From Candidatus Aegiribacteria sp. (lineage in GTDB: Bacteria > Fermentibacterota > Fermentibacteria > Fermentibacterales > JCC-6), in the NCBI GenBank assembly GCA_013138965.1, contig WTBT01000048.1:16246-80245 (forward strand): a DNA stretch of 64,000 nucleotides, given 5' to 3'. Numbering within the stretch: the stretch's first letter is position 1; each line of letters opens with the position of its first letter. Of the stretch, positions 1 to 9,152 are shown one piece after another. The translations under genes were made by a program, and so were the position numbers. The notes beneath the pieces are model-generated. The model worked only from the letters and a program-made list of their open reading frames with translations, searched no databases and was not told the origin of the DNA.

Positions 1-1143
1 CTGCTTTGTCACATCATGCTTGACTCCGATATAGTTGATTATTTTCCCTTCGCTGTCTAAAACCGGAGAAATCGTGACTTCCTCGGTAAACAACGTTCCA
101 TCTTTGCCCTTGTTGATTATCTCGCCCCGCCATGTCTCGCCTCTTGCGAGGGTGTTCCACATCTCCCTGTAGAAGGCCTCGTCCTGTCTGCCGCTATGTA
201 AGATGCGGGGATTCCGGCCGATGATCTCCTCCAGCGCATAGCCGGTCAATCTCTCGAACGCCGGGTTGACGTACTGAATGGTTCCTTCCGTATCCGTGAT
301 AACCACCAGATCAGCGGTCTGGTCAATGGCTGAAATTAAACGTTTCTGTTCCGCTTCAGCATGCCTGCGCCGGGTAATGTCACTGATAATCCCGATTGCG
401 TTCCATTTACCCTTAAGTTTCGTGGCGGACATGGATAGTTCCACGGGAAATTCCGTTCCATCCTTTTTCAACGCGGTTAATTCCAGTGTTTTGCCTACAG
501 CCGCACCTCTGCCGGTTTTCTGAAAGCCGGCAAATCCTTTACTATATGCGTCATAGTATCTATTCGGAGCGATATATCTGTGCAATTCTTTCCCTATTGC
601 TTCATCTTCTGTATAGCCGAACATTTTTTCCGCGGCAGGGTTCCATAATGATATATTTCCATTGTTATCTATCATAATTATCGCGTTCTGTGCCGCAGAG
701 CAAACACCACGGAACTTTTCTTCACTTTCCTGCAGCTCTCGCAGCGTCCTGCGGCTTTCCAGTTCAACATTTTTCTTTTCCAAAGCTTTAAGAACCGCCT
801 GGCCTAAGCGTTTGATATGCTGCTTTATCACATAATCATCGGCTCCTTCCCGCATACAATCAACGGCTATGTCCTCATTCATGGAACCGGTTAAAATCAC
901 GAAAGGGGTAAGGGGGCATTTTCTCTGTTTTATTCTCAATGCGGATATAGCGTCAAACAAAGGCAGGGTATAATCGGAAATAATCAGATCGGGTTTGAAT
1001 GCTTCCAGTGCCCTATGAAACCCCTCTTCTGTATCCACCACCTGAACGGTATAGTTTTCCAGAACCGTTTTCAATTCCCGTTCAGCCAGTTCGGCGTCGG
1101 AAAGAACATCTTCCACGATCAATACACGCAGTATCTTTTTCAT
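1..1143 (-). CDS. Response regulator receiver protein with two PAS domains (C-terminus outside window)
   Basis: I translated this by hand from the ATG complementary to 1141-1143; the frame stays open for 381 codons to the window edge, so the C-terminus is missing. Residues 1 to about 120 form a CheY-like receiver: an acidic pair early (VEDV), the phospho-acceptor region IISDYTLP, then VILTGS and the DYVIK lysine region. Two PAS/S-box domains follow (about 135-265 and 270-381). The first has WNPAAEKMFGY and ends in GIISDITRRR; the second has YVNPAFERLTGY and ends in YIGVKHDVT. Such proteins usually continue into more PAS domains and a histidine kinase or GGDEF output, which cannot be seen here. 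It lies 32 bases downstream of the single-domain regulator and is probably the last visible gene of the methanol operon. Ligand and output are unknown. Confidence 0.85.
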   Translation of the reverse strand, partial: MKKILRVLIVEDVLSDAELAERELKTVLENYTVQVVDTEEGFHRALEAFKPDLIISDYTLPLFDAISALRIKQRKCPLTPFVILTGSMNEDIAVDCMREGADDYVIKQHIKRLGQAVLKALEKKNVELESRRTLRELQESEEKFRGVCSAAQNAIIMIDNNGNISLWNPAAEKMFGYTEDEAIGKELHRYIAPNRYYDAYSKGFAGFQKTGRGAAVGKTLELTALKKDGTEFPVELSMSATKLKGKWNAIGIISDITRRRHAEAEQKRLISAIDQTADLVVITDTEGTIQYVNPAFERLTGYALEEIIGRNPRILHSGRQDEAFYREMWNTLARGETWRGEIINKGKDGTLFTEEVTISPVLDSEGKIINYIGVKHDVTKQ

Positions 1144-1175
1144 ACTCAATTCACTTTTTTATATGGTTGCTGTTC

Positions 1176-1613
1176 CTACAATGGTTTTTCATTGATCACC
1201 AGCCAATACAATCCCAATTGATTCATCATTCCTACGAAATCATCAAATCCAAGCGGTTTGACAACGTAGCTGTTGGCCCCCAAATCGTAGGCAGCGGCAA
1301 TGTCCGGATCTTCTTTTGAGGAAGTGAGAATGATCACCGGTATTTTCCGGGTCTTCTCATTCGTTTTTAACTGCTTCAATACTTCCAGACCGTTCAGTTT
1401 CGGCAGTTTCAAATCCAAAAATATTACTTTGGGCGATCCGGATGAATCTCTTCCTTTGTATTGTCCCCGGCAAAAAATATATTCAAGCGCCTGTTCGCCA
1501 TCTTCGAGCACAATCAGACTGTTAGCCAGCCGATTCTTCCTCAAAGAGCGAATCATTAATTCGGCATCATCTGGATTGTCTTCAACAATCACTATTTCAT
1601 ATTCATCTTTCAT
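1176..1613 (-). CDS. Single-domain response regulator (Rcp1-like CheY-type receiver)
   Basis: This 145-residue protein is a stand-alone receiver domain. It has the acidic pair in VEDNPDD (residues 11-12), the phospho-acceptor Asp67 in FLDLKLPK, the switch residues in ILTSSKED and the conserved lysine in YVVKPLGF. The insertion around residues 45-60 and the LKLPK motif resemble Rcp1-type regulators that partner phytochrome-like or multi-PAS kinases. Its ATG overlaps the end of the giant kinase gene by 11 bases, so the two are translationally coupled and the kinase is the obvious phosphodonor. No DNA-binding domain is attached; output must go through another protein, possibly the receiver-PAS protein that follows. 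Confidence 0.92.
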   Translation of the reverse strand: MKDEYEIVIVEDNPDDAELMIRSLRKNRLANSLIVLEDGEQALEYIFCRGQYKGRDSSGSPKVIFLDLKLPKLNGLEVLKQLKTNEKTRKIPVIILTSSKEDPDIAAAYDLGANSYVVKPLGFDDFVGMMNQLGLYWLVINEKPL

Positions 1614-4600
1614 TATCAGTACTCCGATTCCTTGGCATTGAGAAGTAGAATGCCGCGCCTTTACCTACTTCGCCCTCTCCCCAGACTTCTCCATCATGCC
1701 GGTGAATGATGCGCTGAACCAAAGCCAGACCCACACCGGTGCCTTCAAATTCCCGCTCGCTGTGCAGGCGCTGGAATACACCGAACAGTTTGTCGCTGTA
1801 TCTCATGTCAAATCCGGCACCGTTATCCTTTACACAATAAATTAATAAATTATCTTCCTCCCGGCAAGAAACAGAAATAACAGCTTGCTCTCGACGGGAA
1901 GAAAACTTGAGAGCATTGGAAATAAGATTTGTCCATACCTGGTGCATCATGCCCGGATCGCCGATTGTTTTTGGGAGATCGGTTAAGGTGAATTCGATAC
2001 GTTTCCGATCTTCCGGGGTGGTTGAATCCAGGTAAATGTCGTTGACCAGTTTATTCATATCAATTTCGGAAAAGCGCATGGCTGCCCGCCCCAAACGGGA
2101 AAAGTTGAGCAGGTCATCTATGAGCTGACCCATTTTCATAGCGTTCTGCCGAATAACTGATCCCAGCCGTTTTCCCTCAGCATCCAGATTTTCCACATAA
2201 TCTTCCATTAGAATCCGGGTAAATCCATCAATAGCCCGGAGTGGCGTACGCAGGTCGTGGGATACGGAATAGGCGAAGGCATCAAGCTCTTTGTTGGCGG
2301 TTTGCAGTTCTTTGGTTCGTTCATTTACCAATTCTTCAAGGTGATCTCGGTGTTTTTTCAGTTCTTCTTCGACGTGTTTGAGTTCTGTTATATCCTGCAC
2401 TGTCCCTATTGACCGAATCGGATTTCCATTCTTATCGTATTCTGTGCGGCATATTTCACTTACATGTTTAATCGTTCCGTCTTTGAGGAGTATAGAATGA
2501 GTAATGGTATAAGGTTTTTTATTTTTTACAGATTCGCTGTAAGCCTTGATCAAAAAATCTCTGTCCTCCGGAAGAATCGCATTTTCAAAAGCCTCCATAG
2601 AAGGGGTAAATTTATCAGGATCAACTTCCAAAAGAATATATATCCCATCGGACCAATAGAGTTGATTGTTCACTAAATCCAATTCCCATTGACCGATGCG
2701 CGCTATTTGCTGTGATTCCTTCAGTCTTCTTTCACTCTCTCTTAGTGCATCTTCCGCCTGCTTACGCTTTGTGATATCACGAACAAATTCAACCACACCA
2801 GTTACTTCATCCGAATTCGGATCTTTGATAGGATAACTGAAAAGCTCTAGCCACTCTACTGGAGAACCTGGAAATCCCTGTACAATATTGAATTCCGTTT
2901 TGCCGGATTCCAAACAACGTAAAGTAGGGCAAGGCTTACACGGCTTGTCTGAATTATGATAAACCTGGTAGCATTTTTTCCCTTCGAGGGGAACATTTTC
3001 ATGATACCAATTTTTCATTGTTCCATTTGTATGAAGAACAGTCAGATCAGAATCAAGTACGCTAATTCCATCTTGAACACTCTCTAATATGCTAAATAGG
3101 AAATGTTCATTTTTCTTCAATTCTTCCTCTGCCTTCTTACGATCGGTGATGTCAAAGACTGCCCCATCCAGCCAGAGAGCCTCCATGACATCTCCAAAAA
3201 ACCCTTGCCCTCTTTCATAAATCCAATGTACGCTGCCATCGGCGTCGATTATGCGATATTCGATGATATAGGGTCCTTTTCGCTTCAGACCCTCATCCAC
3301 AGTTCTTTCGACCATTTCCCTGTCATCAGGGTGTATGATACTCGCGAATGTGCGAACCTTATTCTGCAGAAAGTCGGATGCGGGATATCCTGAGATTTCC
3401 TCTATGACATCACTTATGAAGTGCATCGTCCAGTCAGCATCAACGGCACAGCGATAGATGGCGCCCGGGATGTTCGTCAGCAGACTTCTGAATCTCTCTT
3501 CCTTCTCGCGCATGGTCTGTTCAAATCGTTTGCGTTCAGTGATATCACGGTCTATGCCTCTGTATCCTAGCAGCTCACCATTTAGCGAGAAAAAAGGAAC
3601 ACCACTGGTTTCCAGGTACACAAGATGTCCGTCTTTATGGACATTGGTGTTTTCCAGGTTTGTTATCGGCTTTTGTGACGCCACAATGCTTCCAAAAGAA
3701 GCGCCGATGCGTTCGGCTTCCCCGGGCGGCATAAAATCAAACGGCGTCTTACCCAGAACTTCGTCAACATCGTATCCTAACAATTCGTCCACTATGGGAT
3801 TGACATAGGTGTAAACACCGTTCTTATCCACTTCCCATACCCAGTCAGAAGTACTCTCCACAAGGTTACGGAAACGTTCTTCACTCTCCCTCAATGCCTC
3901 TTCAGCAATTTCACGCTCCCTGATTCTTTCTTCCAGATTGGTATAAAGACCTGCATTTTCCATTGATATAGCTGCCTGTACAGAAAGCGCTTTTAGCAAT
4001 TCCAGCCGATCCGGCGTAAAGGCGTTTCTTGTCAGATTGTTTTCCAGGTATAGCAATCCTGAAAGTTTATTCTGATGGACAATCGGCAGGCACATCAATG
4101 ATTTTGGCTGATGTTTCAGAATGTATTCATCCCCGCCATACGTGCTGTCTTGAGAGGCGTCATTCAATACAACCGATGTTTTCGTTCGTGCTGTGTAATT
4201 CACTATGGAGAGTGGAATTTCTTTACTCTCTTCAACTGGTATTGCCTGCATTGTTTCAACTTGTTTTTGATCTATTTCACCTTTTGCCTGAATGACAAGC
4301 CTGTTGTCTTTGTTCTGGATCAATATGCCCTTTTGAGCGCCTGCATTTTCAATAACAATGTGTATCATCTTATCAAGGAGTCGGTCCAGCCGTATTTCGC
4401 GGGAGAGCATTTGTGAGGCTTTTATGATGGTTTCATTATCCAGTGATATTTTTGTGTCCCGGGTTGACAGATATTTGTACTTCTTTTCCAGATCAGCAAC
4501 TTTGCGCATGGCGCCCCAGTCGCGATAGGAATTGCAGGCATTGGACATGCAGATTCGGGCAAACTCATCTCTTCCCAATCCCAGGTAGTACTCTGCTTCG

Positions 4601-7600
4601 CGTTCATATGATAACGCATTATCCTGGATATAGTTATATTTCCTGCTTCCCAGAATGGCTTTGCTGTAATACTCCATTGCTTTCAGGGGATTCCCCGATA
4701 TCCTGGCTCTCTCTGCCTCAATCAGGTCGTATTTGTGCTGATAATTCATCGGTGCATGGTGTGCCCATTGCCGGAATTTTCCCAGAATCTCGTCCACTTT
4801 CTCCAGGTATTCCGTTTTCGTGTCATCATCTACCGATGTATATTCCGCCAATAGCGCCAGCGCATAGTAGAACAGGTGTTCGGGATAATAGATAAATGCT
4901 GTTGCGCCTAATTTATATTCTTCCGCATTGCGGGCTGATTCTATTGCCTCAGCATATTTCCCGAACATATACTGCAGAATCGTTCGACAGCAGTAAGCGC
5001 AAAAAACCAGAATACCATTATTCTGCTTTTTCCAAAGCGGCAGCATTTCTGTCTGATCAAGTAACTTACCTTTCAACTGGCATGGATCCCATGACTTGTG
5101 CATGAGATTTAAAACTGTTTGAGCAAATATTTTCCCATAATCACTATGAAACTTCAGCCGGTATTTTTCTGTTGTCTCTATAATTATCGCCTGTTTATTC
5201 CGAATATCTTTCAGGGAGGCTCCCGTACAAAACATATAACTGCAATGGTTTAAAGCCCCATAATAGGCGTATTCCAAATCTCCTGTTTCAATTCCGTATT
5301 GATGGGCTTCAAGTAAAGGTGTTTTTGCTTCGGCGGCATGTTTTTTCCAGTGTTTTACAAAAGTGTTGAACATGAAAACAACTTTTGCTTTGAGTTCTGT
5401 TGCATGGGATCTCTCCTGCATTTTCACAGACAAGAGTCCTATCCTGTAACCCTTCTCGATCTCCCCGAAAACACCGATTAAAACTGCGGCATAACTGCCA
5501 TAAACAAAAGCTGCCGTGGGAGAATTCCCATGTTTCAGGCACATGGCGACCATTTTGAAGACAATCACCGGTAACAGCTCAAGCCTGGCCTTGTGAGCCG
5601 GAACAATCAAATTCATCAGGATCCGCATTGCGGCCAGCTGACCGGCGTCACGCATCAGGGGTAAGTCTGCTAAATGTTCAATCGGCTCCATTTTCAAGGA
5701 GAGCTCATTATATGATTTCTCTATATAAATCTTGCTCTCTTCCGGCTCCGTAGGGAGAGAGACTCCCAGAATTTCAAGAGCTTCAAGTCCGGACTCGATT
5801 GCTGCTGAGTTCAGGTTTTGTGCTGTGTAAAACAGTATCCTGAGTTCATAGACTTTTATCTTCTCCGGGAACTCCCCGGCATGCTTCAGTATTTCACCGG
5901 AGAGCAGTTCCGCCCTCTCGAAATTCGTACTCAGGTATTCAGCTTCCACAGCTTCCAGGTAAAGTTTCAGTGTTAATTCGTAATAACGGTCCCATTTGTC
6001 CGCTTTCAGGAGCCCTATCCCCATGCTCAGGTACCAGATGGCTGCCTGATATGCCGCTGCTTTTTTGGCTTTTTGACCGGCGATGAGATTTAATTCAGCC
6101 AGTCTGAGTTGTTCTTCCTTATCTTTAATGTATTGAAATCCATCATTTATATGATTAACTATTTTATATATAGTTTTCTCTAATTCCACTTCTTTTGTAT
6201 CTTTTAGAAGCAGCCTTCCTATTGCGAGCTGAACCGATTGTCTGTTTTTTTTTGCAAGCAGCCCAATGGATGCCTGCCGGATTCTTTCATCACAAAATTC
6301 GAAACCGGTGTCTTCCGCGATTATTTGCTCATCATCAAACACCGGCATCATTGTGCTGTTTTCATCCTGCGGAACAACCAATCCCGCTTTAACCGATTCC
6401 AGGAGAGAGTCGGATATGATTTTGTCGGATTTCTGCTCAATCGCAGCAAGTGTTTTCAGGTCAAAGCTGTTGCCGATACAGGCGGCCGCCGCCAGTATCC
6501 TGCGGGTATTCGCAGAAAGCTTCTCGACCTTCTGGATCATTAGATCCGCAACATTATCCGTGATGCGCTTTGCGCGTATTCGATCAATATCCCAATGCCA
6601 CTTCCTCTTGACAAAATTGAAACTGAGCACTCCTTCCTCATACAATGATATTAAAAAGCGTATGGATACAAAGGGATTGCCGCCAGTTTTTTCATATATC
6701 ATCTGTGCTAATGTTTTTGAATAATTCGGTGCGCATTGCAGCATTTCTGATATTAACTGGTTTAATATTCCTATGCTGATGCTGTTCAGATGAATCGAGT
6801 TGATATTAGCCCTGGTCTGTTTCATTTCCGCAACCGCCATGGTCAGGGGATGATCTGCCCCTGTTTCATCATCGCGGTACGCGCCTATGAATAATATGTA
6901 TTGATTGTCCGCGCCGGTCATCAGAAATTTCAAAAAATCCATCGACGCGACATCCACCCATTGCAGATTATCGATAAATATCACCAGGGGATGTTCTTTT
7001 TGAGCAATGGTTTTAACGAATTTCTGAAGCACATCATGAAAGCGATACTGTGCTTCTGCGGGGCCAAGCTCCCGAACAGGCGGCTGCGGGCCAATAATAA
7101 GTTCTATGGCGGGAATCATTTCCACCAGCAGTTGTCCGTTGGAGCCAACAGCCTTTGTGATCTTCTCTTTCCATCGGGCAAGATGCTGTACACTTTTAGC
7201 CAGTATCTGATTAACCAGCATGGTAAATGCATGAATCATAGCTGAAAAGGGAATATTGCTTTTGTATCGATCATGGCTGCCTGATATGAAATAGCCTTGC
7301 TTATCAACTACATATTTTTGTATTTCGCTGATAAGTAACGTTTTTCCCACACCGGATCGACCAAATAGCAGAATGGTTTCATTCGTTCCTTTATTAATCC
7401 GGTTATATGCCTCTAATATTGTTTGTATTTCCGCTTCTCTGCCGTACATTTTTTGAGGCATCTGAAATCTGCCTGAATAATCTTTCTCCGCAAGATCAAA
7501 TTCCTTAATCGTGCCTGTTTTCAGTAGTTGATCCAGGCAGTTCGCCAGATCTGTTTCCAGGCCATAAGCTGACTGATAACGATCTTCGGGATCCTTTGCC

Positions 7601-8343
7601 ATCAACTTCACGACAATATCCGAGACCGCCTGCGGGATACCGGTATTAAGTTCGCAGACCGGTTCTGGAGGTTTGGCAATGATGGAATGGATGAGTTCAG
7701 ACGCGTCACTTGTGCCGAACGGCAATTCCCCGGTCAGCATTTCATACATAACCACACCAATCGAATATAGATCGGTACGATAGTCTACGAACCGGTTCAT
7801 TCTGCCTGTCTGTTCCGGAGATATGTAGTGCAGCGCGCTTTCCGGCACTTCACTGTGCTGCAAATGCCGTTTACCTGGCGTATCGTCTTTAACGGCCTGT
7901 CCAAAATCTATAATTGCAGCCGTCTGCTCCCCGCGGTTGACTACAATGTTATGGCTGCTGATGTTTTTGTGAATGATGTTGCGGCAATGAATTTCCCCAA
8001 GCGCCTTTGCGATTGAGATCACCACAGCCAATATCCAGGAAAGAGTACATGGCGCCTTTAATGTCTTCCCGATGGTTGCCCCTTCAACATATTGCAGCAC
8101 CAGAGCCGGCCTGTGATCAATTGTGATTGTTTCGTATGCCCTGCGAACACCGGGGATATCCAGATTTTCAGTCAGTTCATATTCTCTGAGAAGTCGAGCG
8201 ATCAGTCCCGGCTCAGGGATGTCGTCTTTCGGGAGTTTGATGACCACAGGCCCATATTCACTTGTATCTCCACGGTAAATCATGAAATTGGAACCTTGAT
8301 GGATGCATTGAAGGGATGCCAGTTCTTTTCTTGATACTTTCAT
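1603..8343 (-). CDS. Giant trifunctional Ser/Thr kinase-like, ATPase and PAS/GAF sensor histidine kinase
   Basis: This 2,246-residue protein belongs to the known architecture of an N-terminal Hanks-type kinase, AAA/ORC-like ATPase, TPR-like middle, GAF, PAS repeats and histidine kinase. Residues 1-270 are the kinase fold, with Lys36 in VVIK and DFG at 146-148. The usual HRD/HKD is HKN at 125-127, so the catalytic Asp is replaced. The Walker A GRSGVGKT lies at 328-335. A helical region covers roughly 700-1200, then one GAF and four PAS/PAC units. The H-box SVSHDLRTPL has its His at about 2029 and is followed by intact N and G boxes (NLISNALKF, DNGAGF, GTGVGLAL). It lacks transmembrane segments, so it is likely a cytoplasmic sensor. 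The start overlaps the DUF1638 stop by four bases. Its signal is unknown; the operon suggests methanol or C1/corrinoid status. Confidence 0.9.
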   Translation of the reverse strand: MKVSRKELASLQCIHQGSNFMIYRGDTSEYGPVVIKLPKDDIPEPGLIARLLREYELTENLDIPGVRRAYETITIDHRPALVLQYVEGATIGKTLKAPCTLSWILAVVISIAKALGEIHCRNIIHKNISSHNIVVNRGEQTAAIIDFGQAVKDDTPGKRHLQHSEVPESALHYISPEQTGRMNRFVDYRTDLYSIGVVMYEMLTGELPFGTSDASELIHSIIAKPPEPVCELNTGIPQAVSDIVVKLMAKDPEDRYQSAYGLETDLANCLDQLLKTGTIKEFDLAEKDYSGRFQMPQKMYGREAEIQTILEAYNRINKGTNETILLFGRSGVGKTLLISEIQKYVVDKQGYFISGSHDRYKSNIPFSAMIHAFTMLVNQILAKSVQHLARWKEKITKAVGSNGQLLVEMIPAIELIIGPQPPVRELGPAEAQYRFHDVLQKFVKTIAQKEHPLVIFIDNLQWVDVASMDFLKFLMTGADNQYILFIGAYRDDETGADHPLTMAVAEMKQTRANINSIHLNSISIGILNQLISEMLQCAPNYSKTLAQMIYEKTGGNPFVSIRFLISLYEEGVLSFNFVKRKWHWDIDRIRAKRITDNVADLMIQKVEKLSANTRRILAAAACIGNSFDLKTLAAIEQKSDKIISDSLLESVKAGLVVPQDENSTMMPVFDDEQIIAEDTGFEFCDERIRQASIGLLAKKNRQSVQLAIGRLLLKDTKEVELEKTIYKIVNHINDGFQYIKDKEEQLRLAELNLIAGQKAKKAAAYQAAIWYLSMGIGLLKADKWDRYYELTLKLYLEAVEAEYLSTNFERAELLSGEILKHAGEFPEKIKVYELRILFYTAQNLNSAAIESGLEALEILGVSLPTEPEESKIYIEKSYNELSLKMEPIEHLADLPLMRDAGQLAAMRILMNLIVPAHKARLELLPVIVFKMVAMCLKHGNSPTAAFVYGSYAAVLIGVFGEIEKGYRIGLLSVKMQERSHATELKAKVVFMFNTFVKHWKKHAAEAKTPLLEAHQYGIETGDLEYAYYGALNHCSYMFCTGASLKDIRNKQAIIIETTEKYRLKFHSDYGKIFAQTVLNLMHKSWDPCQLKGKLLDQTEMLPLWKKQNNGILVFCAYCCRTILQYMFGKYAEAIESARNAEEYKLGATAFIYYPEHLFYYALALLAEYTSVDDDTKTEYLEKVDEILGKFRQWAHHAPMNYQHKYDLIEAERARISGNPLKAMEYYSKAILGSRKYNYIQDNALSYEREAEYYLGLGRDEFARICMSNACNSYRDWGAMRKVADLEKKYKYLSTRDTKISLDNETIIKASQMLSREIRLDRLLDKMIHIVIENAGAQKGILIQNKDNRLVIQAKGEIDQKQVETMQAIPVEESKEIPLSIVNYTARTKTSVVLNDASQDSTYGGDEYILKHQPKSLMCLPIVHQNKLSGLLYLENNLTRNAFTPDRLELLKALSVQAAISMENAGLYTNLEERIREREIAEEALRESEERFRNLVESTSDWVWEVDKNGVYTYVNPIVDELLGYDVDEVLGKTPFDFMPPGEAERIGASFGSIVASQKPITNLENTNVHKDGHLVYLETSGVPFFSLNGELLGYRGIDRDITERKRFEQTMREKEERFRSLLTNIPGAIYRCAVDADWTMHFISDVIEEISGYPASDFLQNKVRTFASIIHPDDREMVERTVDEGLKRKGPYIIEYRIIDADGSVHWIYERGQGFFGDVMEALWLDGAVFDITDRKKAEEELKKNEHFLFSILESVQDGISVLDSDLTVLHTNGTMKNWYHENVPLEGKKCYQVYHNSDKPCKPCPTLRCLESGKTEFNIVQGFPGSPVEWLELFSYPIKDPNSDEVTGVVEFVRDITKRKQAEDALRESERRLKESQQIARIGQWELDLVNNQLYWSDGIYILLEVDPDKFTPSMEAFENAILPEDRDFLIKAYSESVKNKKPYTITHSILLKDGTIKHVSEICRTEYDKNGNPIRSIGTVQDITELKHVEEELKKHRDHLEELVNERTKELQTANKELDAFAYSVSHDLRTPLRAIDGFTRILMEDYVENLDAEGKRLGSVIRQNAMKMGQLIDDLLNFSRLGRAAMRFSEIDMNKLVNDIYLDSTTPEDRKRIEFTLTDLPKTIGDPGMMHQVWTNLISNALKFSSRREQAVISVSCREEDNLLIYCVKDNGAGFDMRYSDKLFGVFQRLHSEREFEGTGVGLALVQRIIHRHDGEVWGEGEVGKGAAFYFSMPRNRSTDNER

Positions 8344-9152
8344 AATTTGTTTTCCTTGATTTTACCGTTTGATGTTGGGCGGTCTTTGTTTTTTAGAAAC
8401 ACTTTGGCCGCTTTCCAGGTTTCATTGAGAATCTCCATCGTTCCCTCACGCTTTTCGAGCCGGCAGCCGAAAAGCCTGTTGAATTCCTTCACATTCTGTT
8501 CCATTTCATCTTCGGGCATCAGTGGCGTTACAATCAGAAGAGATCTTTCGTACCGGTCAAACAGACGCTTTGCCATTTCAGACTTCAAGCTGCTGCTGTC
8601 GGGACCGAATACTCTCTTCCAATGATATGTCCATCCGGGCGTCATAAAATATGTTCCGGGAATTTTACATTGTTCTGCATAGTAATTATCCCTCCCGCCC
8701 ATCAGCAAGCCGACACAATCATCCACAGGATGATCTCCATCCATGGGAATAAAGACCGGAATGCCCACATCAAGTAATTTCTGCGGGTTTTCGATGGCAC
8801 CGCCGCACAAACCATACCCAAGAAGCAGTGCGTCCACATGGGGCCTCATCTCCCGGGCAGCATTGATCAACCCTTTCTGTAAAATGCTTTTTTTTCTGTG
8901 AAGCGCCAGTTCCATCACGCGTACCAGCGCCTCCGTCAGCTCTGCGTCATGCTGTGAATGATCAGAGATATAGCTGTTTATATGAGGTATTCGCCGCAAT
9001 CTATGGCTTGCCTTTGACTCAAGCATCTCGATCAGGCGAGCTGATCGGATATCTTCCAGAACCGTAATCCTGGAAAGATCGGGATCTGCGCAAAGCAGGT
9101 GGGCAAATTCGAGTTCCAGTACTTCGCAGGTAATAATACCAATCACTCCCAT
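8340..9152 (-). CDS. DUF1638 family protein of corrinoid methyltransferase clusters
   Basis: This 270-residue soluble protein begins with the family-typical IGIITCEVLELE segment. It continues with LLLGYGLCGG (about 120-130), PMDGDHPVDDC and a GTYFMTPGWTYHW segment. DUF1638 proteins are commonly encoded beside methylamine or methanol corrinoid methyltransferases and RamA-type activators; their biochemical role is not established, and conserved Cys/His residues suggest metal or corrinoid handling. The gene overlaps the end of ramA by 10 bases and the start of the giant kinase by four, which places it in the middle of the operon. The family call is strong from sequence; the function is open. Confidence 0.85.
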   Translation of the reverse strand: MGVIGIITCEVLELEFAHLLCADPDLSRITVLEDIRSARLIEMLESKASHRLRRIPHINSYISDHSQHDAELTEALVRVMELALHRKKSILQKGLINAAREMRPHVDALLLGYGLCGGAIENPQKLLDVGIPVFIPMDGDHPVDDCVGLLMGGRDNYYAEQCKIPGTYFMTPGWTYHWKRVFGPDSSSLKSEMAKRLFDRYERSLLIVTPLMPEDEMEQNVKEFNRLFGCRLEKREGTMEILNETWKAAKVFLKNKDRPTSNGKIKENKL

